Assembly (NCBI GenBank): GCA_045643885.1
Contig: JAZRFY010000030.1
Coordinates: 62,001 to 126,000, forward strand
Direction of reading: 5' to 3'
DNA length: 64,000 nt
From: RGIG4608 sp045643885
GTDB lineage: Bacteria; Bacillota; Clostridia; Oscillospirales; CAG-272
Part shown: positions 1 to 8,537 of the stretch, piece after piece
How positions within the stretch are numbered: position 1 is the stretch's first letter
Layout of the letters: the number at the start of each line of letters is the position of its first letter
The notes under the pieces: model-generated
Told to the model about the DNA's origin: nothing
The model's input: only the letters and a program-made list of their open reading frames with translations
The model's database searches: none
Made by a program: the position numbers and the translations under genes

Positions 1-1
1 A

Positions 2-1207
2 AATATGATGTGGCTTCGTTATGTACTTTTTGTTCTTCTCTATGCTGTATGGGTTATCGGATACACCTTCCAGACGTCAGTAACGAGAAGCGCTCAGTCA
101 GTACTTACAAACGATCCCAAGCAGCGTCCTCTCTTCACAATATTCAACACCATCGGATCACTCGCGGGTATGGGCGTTATGCAGGGCGTTGGTATGGTTA
201 TGGCATGGGACTCATTTGCAGGTGACTATAACCAACAGTGGTATGCCATTATGACATTCGTTGGTGTTATAATTTCCGCCTTGCTCACTTTCCTTGCCAT
301 TATCGGTATCAGTGAAAAGGACAACGAAAAATATTTCGGCATCGGTGGAGGACAGCAACAAGCTATTAAGATTTCTGAGTACGTTTCAATAGTAAAGCAC
401 AATAAGCCCCTTCAACGATTGATGATTGCAGGCGGTGGATGCAAGCTGGCACTTTCAATAGCACAAAACATCAGTGTTTTAGCCATGCTTTATGGATGCA
501 TGATGGGCAATTATGACCTCTTCAATATGGTTTTCATGGCACTTGGATATGTGTTCTCTGCTCCCTTCTTCATCCTTACAGTTCGCACCTCTCAAAAGCA
601 CGGTCAAAAGCGCTCACTTATGACTTATGTCGCAGTGGCTCTTGCTTGCTACGTTGGTGTTCTTGCTCTTCTCTTGATATGGAGACCCGGTAATCCCGCT
701 CTCAATCTCAGCCTTTGGGGTGAGAACGGTATCTCGATAAACCTTTATACAATATTGTTTATTCTCTTGTTTGGAGTTGGTTATGGCGCATACTATGCTA
801 CTGCAGATATGCCGATTCCCATGGTTGCAGACTGCGCAGACTACGAAACGTATCGTTCAGGCAAGTTCATCCCCGGTATTATGGGAACACTCTTCTCTCT
901 CGTGGACAAGCTTGTTTCAAGTCTTTCAGCATCAGTTGTGTCAATTGCACTTTTGTTTATAGGCATACATGATCTACCGACAAAAACAACTCCCTATGCT
1001 GACGGAATGAACTGGGTTGTAATAGTTTTGTTCTGTCTTATTCCTATGATTGCCTGGACAGTGACTCTCATAGCCATGAAGGGCTATTCCCTTGACGGCA
1101 ATCGTGTTAAAACTATACAAGCTGTCAATGCCGCTCGTAAGGCAGCCGTTGAAAACGGAATGTCTATAGAAGAGGCCTTGGCAACAATCAAGGATGACAC
1201 AATATAA
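2..1207 (+). CDS. GPH-family sugar:cation symporter, 5' partial
   Basis: The reading frame is open to the left window edge, so the N-terminus is missing; the visible part is about 400 residues against roughly 450-500 for the family. It shows about ten hydrophobic segments and the region DMPIPMVADCADYETYRSGK typical of glycoside-pentoside-hexuronide:cation symporters (major facilitator superfamily), with a basic tail rich in Lys/Glu at the C-terminus. The expected role is cation-coupled uptake of a glycoside, pentoside or hexuronide across the cytoplasmic membrane; the substrate cannot be read from the sequence. The stop is followed after about 15 bases by a strong terminator. Upstream neighbours lie outside the window. 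Confidence 0.85.
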   Translation, partial: NMMWLRYVLFVLLYAVWVIGYTFQTSVTRSAQSVLTNDPKQRPLFTIFNTIGSLAGMGVMQGVGMVMAWDSFAGDYNQQWYAIMTFVGVIISALLTFLAIIGISEKDNEKYFGIGGGQQQAIKISEYVSIVKHNKPLQRLMIAGGGCKLALSIAQNISVLAMLYGCMMGNYDLFNMVFMALGYVFSAPFFILTVRTSQKHGQKRSLMTYVAVALACYVGVLALLLIWRPGNPALNLSLWGENGISINLYTILFILLFGVGYGAYYATADMPIPMVADCADYETYRSGKFIPGIMGTLFSLVDKLVSSLSASVVSIALLFIGIHDLPTKTTPYADGMNWVVIVLFCLIPMIAWTVTLIAMKGYSLDGNRVKTIQAVNAARKAAVENGMSIEEALATIKDDTI

Positions 1208-1220
1208 ATTTGAATAAAAA

Positions 1221-1250
1221 AACAGGAGCACCTGATGCTCCTGTTTATTT
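1221..1250. terminator. Bidirectional intrinsic terminator
   Basis: Perfect 10-bp stem (AACAGGAGCA / TGCTCCTGTT) with a 5-base loop, followed by T-rich sequence on the plus strand and preceded by an A run, so it can serve the symporter gene on the plus strand and pfkA on the minus strand, which converge here. Confidence 0.85.
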
Positions 1251-1269
1251 TTATTTTAAGTTGTGTAAA

Positions 1270-2397
1270 TCAGTCACCAAAAGAGATGCCTGTGTTGCGG
1301 GCTGTCTTTACAACGAAGCCGTTAGGATCAACGTTGTGGCTACCACCCTTACTTGTTTCACCTGTAGCACCACTACCAAGTACCTTTTCAAGAGAAACAG
1401 TCTGAGGCATTGCGTTATAGATTGTAACCATTTCACCGCTCTTGCCCTCGAAAAGAGCATCTACTGCAAGTGAGCCGAGCTTTGTGCAAAGGCTTCTATC
1501 GTACTGGCATGTTTCGCCACCACGCTGTGTGTGACCGATATTTGTTGCACGAACCTCTTTGCCACCAAGCAATGCTTCAAGCTGAGAAGCAAGCTGATCA
1601 CCTACACCGCCAAGACGGATTGTATCTGCACTATCAGCAACGATCTTCTTGATAACAACGTCGCCATCCTTAGGCTTAGCGCCTTCGGAAACAACGATTA
1701 CTGTATCGTAAAGTCCCTTTGCATCACGGTTCTTGATAACCTCTGCAATCTTGTTTACGTCGTAAGGAATTTCGGGCAAAAGGATGATATCGGCACCACC
1801 GGAGAGACCACCCTCAAGTGCGAGCCAACCACAGTTTCTACCCATAACCTCAAGAATCTGAACTCTATCGTGAGAATATGCTGTTGTTCTAACTCTGTCA
1901 ACTGCGTTGCAAATTACTCCAAGAGCAGTTGTAAAGCCGAATGTGATATCTGCATAGGAAACGTCGTTGTCGATTGTCTTGGGAACACCGATAACCTTAA
2001 CTCCCTTTCTTGCAAAGTCACGTGCACTTGTAAGAGTACCGTCACCACCGATAACAACGAGAGCGTCGATGTTAAGGTTCTTAAGGTTTTCAACGGCAAC
2101 GTCACTTACGTCCTTGTGCTGAATGTTACCGTTTTCGTCACGGTAAGCATAGTTAAAGAGGTTGTCCTTATTAGAGTTCTTAAGGATCGTACCACCCTGA
2201 TTCAAGATGTTTGCTGTGTTTTCAGCTGTAAGCTCCATATAATTGTTTGCATACAAGCCTGCATAACCCTTTTTGAAGCCGATAACCTCACAGCCGTATT
2301 TATTAATTGCAGTAAGAGTTACAGCTCTTACAACTGCGTTAAGACCGGAGCAGTCACCGCCACCTGTCAAAACGCCAATTCTTTTAATTTCTGACAT
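1270..2397 (-). CDS. pfkA: 6-phosphofructokinase, ATP-type, long (group III-like) form
   Basis: Phosphorylates fructose 6-phosphate to fructose 1,6-bisphosphate, the committed step of glycolysis, in the cytosol. The 375-residue protein has the nucleotide loop TGGGDCSGLN near residues 11-20, GGDG at 117-120 and the catalytic motif PKTIDND at 139-145. In known PFKs, Gly in the GGDG position goes with ATP use, while PPi enzymes have Asp there; Lys before TIDND is found in PPi enzymes and in actinobacterial-type ATP enzymes. The Gly/Lys combination therefore suggests the long ATP-dependent type rather than the E. coli type (Gly/Gly). ATG start has a GGAG site 7 bases upstream. Transcribed alone, with its own promoter at 2474-2502. 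Phosphoryl donor is inference. Confidence 0.93.
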   Translation of the reverse strand: MSEIKRIGVLTGGGDCSGLNAVVRAVTLTAINKYGCEVIGFKKGYAGLYANNYMELTAENTANILNQGGTILKNSNKDNLFNYAYRDENGNIQHKDVSDVAVENLKNLNIDALVVIGGDGTLTSARDFARKGVKVIGVPKTIDNDVSYADITFGFTTALGVICNAVDRVRTTAYSHDRVQILEVMGRNCGWLALEGGLSGGADIILLPEIPYDVNKIAEVIKNRDAKGLYDTVIVVSEGAKPKDGDVVIKKIVADSADTIRLGGVGDQLASQLEALLGGKEVRATNIGHTQRGGETCQYDRSLCTKLGSLAVDALFEGKSGEMVTIYNAMPQTVSLEKVLGSGATGETSKGGSHNVDPNGFVVKTARNTGISFGD

Positions 2398-2473
2398 ATT
2401 TACTCCATTCCACTATTTTTTATATAGTAATCAAAATAATTTTATAACTTTCGCGATTTTTCGCATCTTTGGT

Positions 2474-2502
2474 ATTATACCATAAAACTTTACATTTTTC
2501 AA
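2474..2502 (-). promoter_or_regulatory. Sigma-A promoter of pfkA
   Basis: On the minus strand, -35 TTGAAA (2497-2502), a 17-bp spacer, and -10 TATAAT (2474-2479) preceded by TGG, an extended -10. The leader between it and pfkA contains a small hairpin, GCGA-AAAA-TCGC at 2453-2464. Confidence 0.8.
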
Positions 2503-2584
2503 TATATTTTTTCAATTTATCTTGTAAAATTTCGAAATAAAATATCAATGGCTCTTGCTACGAGCCCTGACAAAATAAGAAAGA

Positions 2585-2612
2585 AAAGCACGCGCCATAA
2601 GACGCGTGCTTT
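2585..2612 (-). terminator. Intrinsic terminator after the broken surface gene
   Basis: 10-bp stem AAAGCACGCG / CGCGTGCTTT with an 8-base loop, followed on the minus strand by T-rich sequence. It lies just downstream of the 2627-2962 fragment. Confidence 0.75.
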
Positions 2613-2626
2613 AGTCGTTCAATGAT

Positions 2627-2962
2627 TTATTTAACGATTGCAGAGGAAAGCTTCATGATCATAAGACGTCCAACACGGTTAGTAGACGTGCATATGAACC
2701 TATATGTTCCCGCCTCTTCTATTTCGTAAACAAGAGTATATCCGCTAACGCCCGTAACTGACGTTACGTTGAATCTTTCAGCAACGGGATTGCCGTTTGC
2801 GTCAACGAGGATATATTCAGAGTTATTTACTCTGCTTGTTGAGGTTACTGTAGCAAGCAACGTTGCAGCGCCGTTAACCGTGAACTCGATATACGCCTGA
2901 TCACCACCTGCAACACTCTTCATAATCAAATAAGTCTTATCGTTACTGAGGTCACAGATCAC
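2627..2962 (-). pseudogene. C-terminal fragment of a secreted beta-sandwich protein
   Basis: A 111-codon open frame starting at a GTG directly preceded in frame by TAG, without a convincing ribosome binding site and without a signal peptide. The residues read like the end of a secreted beta-sandwich domain: a stretch with FTVNGAAT, then LVDANGNPVAE, then EAGTYRFICT and a final hydrophobic strand. The order matches the module found at residues 35-182 of the PL9 protein (57690) and 35-180 of the protein at 61680 (FTVPSAAT, LWDEAGAS, EAGTYMIAS). The terminator remains in place downstream. The most likely reading is the remnant of a longer surface-protein gene whose 5' part was lost or replaced by the repeat-bearing sequence immediately upstream. 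A true short protein cannot be excluded. Confidence 0.6.
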
Positions 2963-3027
2963 CTATAGTTCGGTGGGTATAGTTATATTGGATTTAGTTA
3001 TTATGGGTTTAGTTTTATTTATTTCCC

Positions 3028-3160
3028 GTGTCTGTGTGACCTGGGGTGGGTGTCCCACAGAGCTTGGGGGAGTGTCTGTCAGAACTAGGGTGGGTGTCTC
3101 ACAGAGCTTTACAGGAGTGTCTGTGTGAGCCGGAGGGGGTGTCCTATAGAACCGGGGATC
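3028..3160. repeat. Six-unit degenerate 22-bp tandem repeat (minisatellite)
   Basis: Units start at 3028, 3050, 3072, 3094, 3117 and 3139; five are exactly 22 bp and one is 23. Each begins GTGTC and follows the pattern GTGTCYnWnWGAnC, then a G-rich end. Odd units resemble each other (GTGTCTGT...) and even units resemble each other (GTGTCYCACAGAGCTT or a variant), so the array also reads as three copies of a 44-45-bp higher-order repeat. The strand asymmetry (G-rich plus strand) is unlike the neighbouring DNA. Confidence 0.85.
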
Positions 3161-3351
3161 ACACAAAGCCATCGAGTGTTACGGGGGAGCTATTATGCTG
3201 CCCTCAAAGGGCAATAGAGCGCGTATGACAGGATTTTATGTGTATCGCGTATATTTTTGCGACGCACCAATAAAGCTCTTATAACGCGCAAATTTGACGC
3301 CATATTTTCTATGTCTATTGCTTTTTGAAACTGACGAATAACGATAAAAAT

Positions 3352-3388
3352 AAAGCCGATGAGGAAACCCTCATCGGCTTTTAGTTTT
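3352..3388 (-). terminator. Intrinsic terminator of the SipW-signal surface protein gene
   Basis: 13-bp stem AAAGCCGATGAGG / CCTCATCGGCTTT with a 4-base loop and T-rich sequence on both sides. The same GCCGATGA stem core recurs at 7131-7155 and 8507-8530. Confidence 0.85.
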
Positions 3389-3436
3389 ATTTGTTTTGGT
3401 TAAGATGTTTTGTATCTTTGTGAGCTTGGGAATTAA

Positions 3437-6400
3437 TTAGTCTACCCAATATTTCTGGTCAGGTCTAGCCTTGCCACTACTAATCTCATCGTTTATATAG
3501 TCTGTGTATTGATTGCTACTTACAGTTTTAGTACATCCGGAATGTGCTGATCCATGATTGTATGGATGTTCATGATATATCCAAATATATTTACCACTTA
3601 TCTTAGCAAGCTCCCAATAACGATTATTATCAACATTGCCATTTGCATCTAAGAAGAATATACGAGATCCATCTCCAAGTCCATGGTCCCAGCTTGATGA
3701 CAAAATTGTGTAATCGTCATCGTAATTTCCTAAAACATTGTGATTAGTATAATTTGAGTTACCTTTATAGAAATTATCCATATATTTCTTCCATGTTTCA
3801 TGACTACCATTGAAATAAATTGTTATCGTTGAACGACCACCTGTTTCGATGCCAAAGATGGTATTAGGGCCATCTTCAAAGGCATTTGCTCCGATGTGAG
3901 TCATCGTATTAGGAAGCTCAACAGAAACGAGGTTAGTATATCCTGCAAATACATTATTTTCAATTGTGATAATAGGAGTAAGTCCGATATGAGAAGGAAT
4001 AACTATATTAGCATGCACATTACTTCCGTAATCATAGTCAACAAACTTATAGGCTACAATCTTTTCCTTATCATTTTCATCGTAAACTGGCTCAAGAACA
4101 ACGTTGAGATTTGCCAAAGAATATTGAGCCTCAACTATGATATCACCTTTAGCATTTTTGAAATCAATTGTATTGATATCTGTATTCCACACGACTGTGA
4201 TAACTTCGCGACTGTGGTCAACTTTATCTTGCAATGCACTAAGAGCTGCATTTACATTTGACATATTAAGTGTATGTGCTTCTCGTTCCTTAAAAATCTC
4301 ATAATAAAGAACATTTTTTTCTGCATCAAGGAATCTGATAGTGTATTCGCCCTGGAATTTAGGATAAAGAATGATATTGTGAGTGTTTTTAGCATCAATA
4401 AACATATTCTTTTCAGACTCGCTATAAACATTACCATTAGCATCTACCCATGCAATAGCCTTGGTTTCACCGTAAACATATTCTTCAGGATTCCAAAGAT
4501 CATGTGCCTCACTATTATCACCAACGAATTCAACCTTGATGGTTTCGCCGTAGTTGATATACGTTACTGTATATGAGCCTTTATATACACCAGGGTGCTC
4601 AGTTGCACCGTAAACGCCCTGTCCACCGCCGTAAAGCTGTGCGAAAGGAAGTGAGATCATACATTCGTCGTCACCTGCGTGTGAGTGGATGGAGTCAAAG
4701 ATTGCTGTTCCATTAACGATGGGGTGACCGTATCTGGGGTTGGAATATGCGCCACAAGAAAGACCGGACTCAACTCTTACCCAAGGATAGTTATTCTGCC
4801 AAGAAGCGTCATCGCTACCACTCTGGTTTGTGAATTCACAGTAGTGATAGTTATTCCATTCACCGTAGTAAACGTATACGTTTTCGCAAGTGAGGAAGTT
4901 TGCAAGAGCCTTATTACTTGCGCTCTGCTCTGTGTTACCGATAAGCATACCTGCTCTACGGTAAGCATACCACTGATATGCAGAGGTTACGTCGTTGAAG
5001 GCATCAATTGTACAAGCAACGTTACAGTTGGTCATTGTAACCTGTGTTTCTGCACCGTTCTTGTCCCACTTACCACCAAGGATACCACCAAGAGAGGTAT
5101 CGAAGGATCCCCAAAGAGAGGAAACTACTGTTGTGGAGTCAACGTTAATATTATTAAATATGTGATTGCTATGCATAGGTGTGCCGTCTGCATTATATCT
5201 GGGGCTGCACTCACCTACTACACCACCTGTGTAACGGTTGTAGTTCTGAATCGTACAGTTGATGATGCTGATAGTATCAAACGTGCAGTTACCCTGTGCG
5301 TAACCAACTACAACACCCATATCGATACATTCCATAACGATGTCAGCGCCACTAATGGTCAAGTTCATAATAGTAGCGTCACAAACAGAGGCGAAAAGAC
5401 CGCCACCGTCCATGCCATAATCATATGTGTTGCCGCGATCATTTGCCTCCCAACCGTTCTGGTAGAGACCGAAGATCGTCTTATTATTACCGTTAAACGT
5501 TCCGTTAAAGGTTTTGCCGTCAGCAGTAAATCCGTCGTATTCATAACCCCATCCGATAGGATCGAAGTTATGGTCGTCAAGATAGATATTATTTTCAAGT
5601 GTTACAGTTTTGCCCTCAAAGGTATATCCTTCGTCAACAAGATCACGGAAATAAGCCAACTGCTCAGCATTTGCGATGGTATACGTAGTAGTTGATTCAT
5701 ATGTTTCGGGATTGAACCATGATCCGTCTGTGGTTTCTCCATCCCAACTCGAATCAGTTTCTGCAAACGTTGCAATCTCAGAGAAGGATGCAAGCGCCAT
5801 AACTACGTCACCTGTTGCAGGATCGTAGCTGAATTCGTTGTGATTTGTAGGATCGGAAACGCGAGTCATTTCAACAGTCTGTCCGTCCTCAACGTGGTAA
5901 AGCATAACGTTGTTGCTATTAAGACCACCGGGAAGAAGTCCCTTAAGATTGATGATCATGGGTACGGTATTATCTTCAGCTATGCCGTCCATATGTACGT
6001 CAACAGAACGAACGATCTGGCTACGGTGAGTTGCGGTAATACCTGCGTTAGAGTCATTGATTCCCTCTACTGTGAGAGTAAGCACCTCAGCGTCGTCAGC
6101 AAGCTTGATTCCGTTAGGAACGTTTGCATACACCTGTCCGTCCACGTCACCTACAGTTACAGACTGAGTAAGTGTGCCTGTAGCATCCACCTTATTGGAA
6201 ATGGACTTTTTAAACTGATATCCGTTGCCGCGGTAGGGCCACTCTGCATCGTCATCATAGCTGCTTCCGTAGCTATCGTTTTCATAGTCAAACTGTGTTG
6301 CATAGAGGTTGATACCGAATGCATCACCAATGGACGCGCCCTGGTACTCGTTGCCTGCAGTTTCCTGCATGTGGAATGCGATACATACAACGATTTCCTG

Positions 6401-6919
6401 TGAATAATAGCCCTGTTCATCGTATTGCGCAGGAAGAAGAACTCCACCTGCTACTGCATTGTTGCTTGAAATGAGGTCGTTAAGTGTACCCACTGCCTGA
6501 AGGCTACCCATATTTTCCTTGGATGTGGGTGCTACGAAGCCGGCATTACCCGTTACGATATCGTAGCTAACGTCGATAACCTCTGCAAGCTTGCCTACAG
6601 TGCCTGTAGGATTGATAAAGAGCTCATACTTAAATGCAAGGTTGCCATCGTTTTTGACCTTGATGTAACGAACCTCGGTATAACCGGGCTCCCATCTGTC
6701 ATAATCGAATACGGGCTCGGCATATTCGCCCTCAGCCTCGTTCCAATTTGTGCCATCCATTGACCATTGCATATTAACGTCAAGCACGCCTGCCTTGATT
6801 ATATTATTTGCGCTTGTAACTTCATCGGTAAACCATGCAAAGGTTGTGCCAAGGAACATTGACAAGCAAAGCAAAAGTGCAATAACACTGGATATAAAAG
6901 ATTTTCTAGTAGTGTTCAT
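3437..6919 (-). CDS. Large surface protein with SipW/TasA-type signal, beta-helix and BspA-like LRR
   Basis: 1160 residues. The N-terminus (Lys/Arg, hydrophobic core, then TTFAWFTDEVTSANNIIKAG) is the signature of TasA/camelysin-like proteins processed by the dedicated signal peptidase SipW. Residues about 45-230 resemble the TasA-type beta-sandwich. Residues about 420-720 have GLUG-like beta-helix character (short strands with Gly-Gly-Leu/Val turns, e.g. GGLFASV and TGGVVGE). Residues about 985-1050 hold a BspA-type leucine-rich repeat (IENNVFAGYTNLVSVELP). No LPxTG or C-terminal membrane anchor is visible. ATG start with GGAG 7 bases upstream. Expected to be exported and surface- or matrix-associated; no enzymatic motif is seen. 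sipW is not in this window. Confidence 0.75.
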   Translation of the reverse strand: MNTTRKSFISSVIALLLCLSMFLGTTFAWFTDEVTSANNIIKAGVLDVNMQWSMDGTNWNEAEGEYAEPVFDYDRWEPGYTEVRYIKVKNDGNLAFKYELFINPTGTVGKLAEVIDVSYDIVTGNAGFVAPTSKENMGSLQAVGTLNDLISSNNAVAGGVLLPAQYDEQGYYSQEIVVCIAFHMQETAGNEYQGASIGDAFGINLYATQFDYENDSYGSSYDDDAEWPYRGNGYQFKKSISNKVDATGTLTQSVTVGDVDGQVYANVPNGIKLADDAEVLTLTVEGINDSNAGITATHRSQIVRSVDVHMDGIAEDNTVPMIINLKGLLPGGLNSNNVMLYHVEDGQTVEMTRVSDPTNHNEFSYDPATGDVVMALASFSEIATFAETDSSWDGETTDGSWFNPETYESTTTYTIANAEQLAYFRDLVDEGYTFEGKTVTLENNIYLDDHNFDPIGWGYEYDGFTADGKTFNGTFNGNNKTIFGLYQNGWEANDRGNTYDYGMDGGGLFASVCDATIMNLTISGADIVMECIDMGVVVGYAQGNCTFDTISIINCTIQNYNRYTGGVVGECSPRYNADGTPMHSNHIFNNINVDSTTVVSSLWGSFDTSLGGILGGKWDKNGAETQVTMTNCNVACTIDAFNDVTSAYQWYAYRRAGMLIGNTEQSASNKALANFLTCENVYVYYGEWNNYHYCEFTNQSGSDDASWQNNYPWVRVESGLSCGAYSNPRYGHPIVNGTAIFDSIHSHAGDDECMISLPFAQLYGGGQGVYGATEHPGVYKGSYTVTYINYGETIKVEFVGDNSEAHDLWNPEEYVYGETKAIAWVDANGNVYSESEKNMFIDAKNTHNIILYPKFQGEYTIRFLDAEKNVLYYEIFKEREAHTLNMSNVNAALSALQDKVDHSREVITVVWNTDINTIDFKNAKGDIIVEAQYSLANLNVVLEPVYDENDKEKIVAYKFVDYDYGSNVHANIVIPSHIGLTPIITIENNVFAGYTNLVSVELPNTMTHIGANAFEDGPNTIFGIETGGRSTITIYFNGSHETWKKYMDNFYKGNSNYTNHNVLGNYDDDYTILSSSWDHGLGDGSRIFFLDANGNVDNNRYWELAKISGKYIWIYHEHPYNHGSAHSGCTKTVSSNQYTDYINDEISSGKARPDQKYWVD

Positions 6920-7001
6920 AAGATTACTCCACTTTCTCCTTTATTTATGTTTATTTAGGTTTATTTATACATAGAAACAATAAGCCTATTATATTAGAGT
7001 A

Positions 7002-7030
7002 ATTTTAGCACACTTTTCCAAGCAACGCAA
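7002..7030 (-). promoter_or_regulatory. Promoter of the SipW-signal surface protein gene
   Basis: Minus strand: -35 TTGCGT (7025-7030), 17-bp spacer, -10 TAAAAT (7002-7007) with an extended TGC just before it. The leader to the ATG is about 75 bases. Confidence 0.6.
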
Positions 7031-7130
7031 TAGTTTTTTTGATATTAATAGTGATTTTTCGATGAATTTTATCAAAAAAATTATAAAAACAAGGTCATTT
7101 TTTTGAAGATTGCATCAAAAATCAAGAAAA

Positions 7131-7155
7131 CCGATGAGATTTTGCTTCTCATCGG
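7131..7155 (-). terminator. Intrinsic terminator of pcp
   Basis: 9-bp stem CCGATGAGA / TCTCATCGG with a 7-base loop, followed on the minus strand by T-rich sequence. Confidence 0.7.
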
Positions 7156-7238
7156 CTTGTTTTCGGTGTTTTTTTACCGTTTTTTATTAGATTTATCGTT
7201 TTTTTCTATCATTTTTTGTGGCTTAATATTTTTGACAT

Positions 7239-7832
7239 TTACCCTTCAAGGTCAAGTGCTTCTATTGCTATTTTGAGTCCTTTGACGATGTCGTCAAGTG
7301 ACATTGACGGCTCTTTATTTTGCTCCTTGCAATAAGGAATGTGGATAAAGCCTGCCCTTGTTTTGGTTCCCTTGAAATGATCGAGCAAGGTATAGAGCAG
7401 ATCGTTGCAAACGTATGCTCCTGCTGAATATGACACAAACGACGGTATGCCGCTGTTATTGATAACCTCAGCCATTCTTCTTACGGGCAAGGTGGAAAAA
7501 TGCGCGTCAAGTCCACCGCACACGATGCTTTCATCCTTTGGCATATTTCCGTTATTATCGGGTATGGACGCATTGCGAAGATTTATGCCCACAAGCTCGG
7601 GAGTGATCGCTGCCCTTCCTCCTGCCTGGCCAATACACAAAATGGCGTCATAAGGCATATTTTCAGCCTCACTTAACACCTGCTCTGCCGCGTCACCAAA
7701 GACAACGGGCAACAAAAGCTTTGTTAAGGAATATCCGTTTATTTCATCGGGCAAGCACCTCACTGCCTCCCAGGATGGGTTTATCGATTCTCCACCAAAT
7801 GGCTCAAATCCCGTTATCAAAAGCCTTTTCAT
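7239..7832 (-). CDS. pcp: Pyroglutamyl-peptidase I (peptidase C15)
   Basis: Removes N-terminal pyroglutamate from peptides in the cytosol. The protein has the family N-terminus LLITGFEPFGG and, numbered from the chosen Met, the catalytic triad Glu79 (AAITPE), Cys142 (SAGAYVCN) and His164 (GFIHIPY). Length about 197 residues is slightly short of the usual 200-215. I take the ATG at 7832 because a GTGAGG site lies 6 bases upstream; an in-frame GTG at 7844 would add four residues but overlaps that site. It sits alone, divergent from the DUF6512 gene, with its own terminator. Confidence 0.92.
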   Translation of the reverse strand: MKRLLITGFEPFGGESINPSWEAVRCLPDEINGYSLTKLLLPVVFGDAAEQVLSEAENMPYDAILCIGQAGGRAAITPELVGINLRNASIPDNNGNMPKDESIVCGGLDAHFSTLPVRRMAEVINNSGIPSFVSYSAGAYVCNDLLYTLLDHFKGTKTRAGFIHIPYCKEQNKEPSMSLDDIVKGLKIAIEALDLEG

Positions 7833-7978
7833 TCGTTGCCTCACTTTCTTTATCTCATATCATTCATATGCTTATTTTACCATTTATATTGCAAAAATGC
7901 AAGTTGTTTTCAAAGAATAATCGCATAAATTATCCATTTTGGAATATACTTTTATATAAGTAATTTTTGAGGTGTGAT

Positions 7979-8503
7979 ATGAAAAAATCTATCAATCTAT
8001 GGTCACTTGTCGGGTTTGCAGTAACGTCATTTCTTGGTACGATATTGCATTTTTTATACGATTGGCTTGGCAAGGCATCAATTGTTGCGCCATTTTCAAG
8101 TGTGAACGAATCAACCTGGGAGCATATGAAGCTTCTCTATTGGCCGATGTTTATTTTCGCAATAGTGCAAGGCATATATTTCACAAAGAGAAACGATTTT
8201 TGGTGTGTAAAGCTTAAAAGTATGCTTTTAGGATTATGCTTAATTCCCTTCTTGTTTTACACCTACAACGGAGCCATCGGAAAATCTCCCGACTGGATTA
8301 ATATCGTGATATTTTTTGTTTCTGCAGGTATATCGTATCTTTACGAGGCAAGGCAATTTCAAAAGGAGGATCCATCCTGTAAATATCCGAAGATCTCTAT
8401 CTTTTTGCTTTCTCTTATCGGCTCCCTCTTTATTATTTTCACCTTCTTCCCTATTAAGCTTCCGATTTTTCAAGATCCCATTAGTGGAGCATACGGAATA
8501 TAA
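7979..8503 (+). CDS. DUF6512-type six-TM membrane protein
   Basis: 174 residues, starting MKKSINLWSL, with about six hydrophobic segments. The stretch SSVNESTWEHMKLLYWPM is typical of the small Firmicutes integral membrane family I know as DUF6512; its function is unknown. The start at 7979 is chosen because TTGAGG lies 7 bases upstream; the upstream TTG overlaps the ribosome binding site. Monocistronic, ending in a bidirectional terminator shared with the converging nitroreductase gene. Confidence 0.75.
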   Translation: MKKSINLWSLVGFAVTSFLGTILHFLYDWLGKASIVAPFSSVNESTWEHMKLLYWPMFIFAIVQGIYFTKRNDFWCVKLKSMLLGLCLIPFLFYTYNGAIGKSPDWINIVIFFVSAGISYLYEARQFQKEDPSCKYPKISIFLLSLIGSLFIIFTFFPIKLPIFQDPISGAYGI

Positions 8504-8506
8504 CGA

Positions 8507-8537
8507 AAAGCCGATGAAACCATCGGCTTTGTTTTTT
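8507..8537. terminator. Bidirectional intrinsic terminator
   Basis: 10-bp stem AAAGCCGATG / CATCGGCTTT with loop AAAC, then a T run on the plus strand and an A-rich flank on the other side. Serves both converging genes. Confidence 0.85.

Larger units (their letters stand above)
2963..3436. other. 474-bp non-coding stretch with minisatellite and terminator
   Basis: No credible gene. It contains an AT-rich, loosely repetitive part (about 2975-3027, recurring TAGTTATATTGG-like words), a six-unit 22-bp tandem repeat (3028-3160), a featureless part to about 3340, and the terminator of the 3437-6919 gene. The 69-codon minus-strand frame running through the repeats has no ribosome binding site and a repeat length not divisible by three, so I do not call it. 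Confidence 0.7.
6920..7238. other. 319-bp intergenic region: promoter and terminator only
   Basis: AT-rich. It holds the promoter of the 3437-6919 gene at 7002-7030 and the terminator of the pyroglutamyl-peptidase gene at 7131-7155. Nothing else is recognisable apart from one TCAAAAAAAT word at 7072-7081. Confidence 0.7.

Noticed and set aside
1531..2394. 287-codon open frame opposite pfkA
   Set aside because: Antisense shadow of a well-conserved gene, Cys/Asn/Val-rich and without a start signal.
3028..3160. CRISPR array
   Set aside because: The 22-bp units are directly adjacent with no unique spacers, are degenerate, and have no cas genes nearby.
2963..3172. 69-codon minus-strand open frame through the minisatellite
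   Set aside because: No ribosome binding site, a frame that shifts with each 22-bp unit, and low-complexity Pro/Thr-rich translation; it looks like chance openness of repetitive DNA.
7072..7081. Fifth TCAAAAAAAT copy as part of the pectin regulon
   Set aside because: It lies in an AT-rich gap next to a surface-protein gene unrelated to pectin; it is kept only as a warning that the word can occur by chance.
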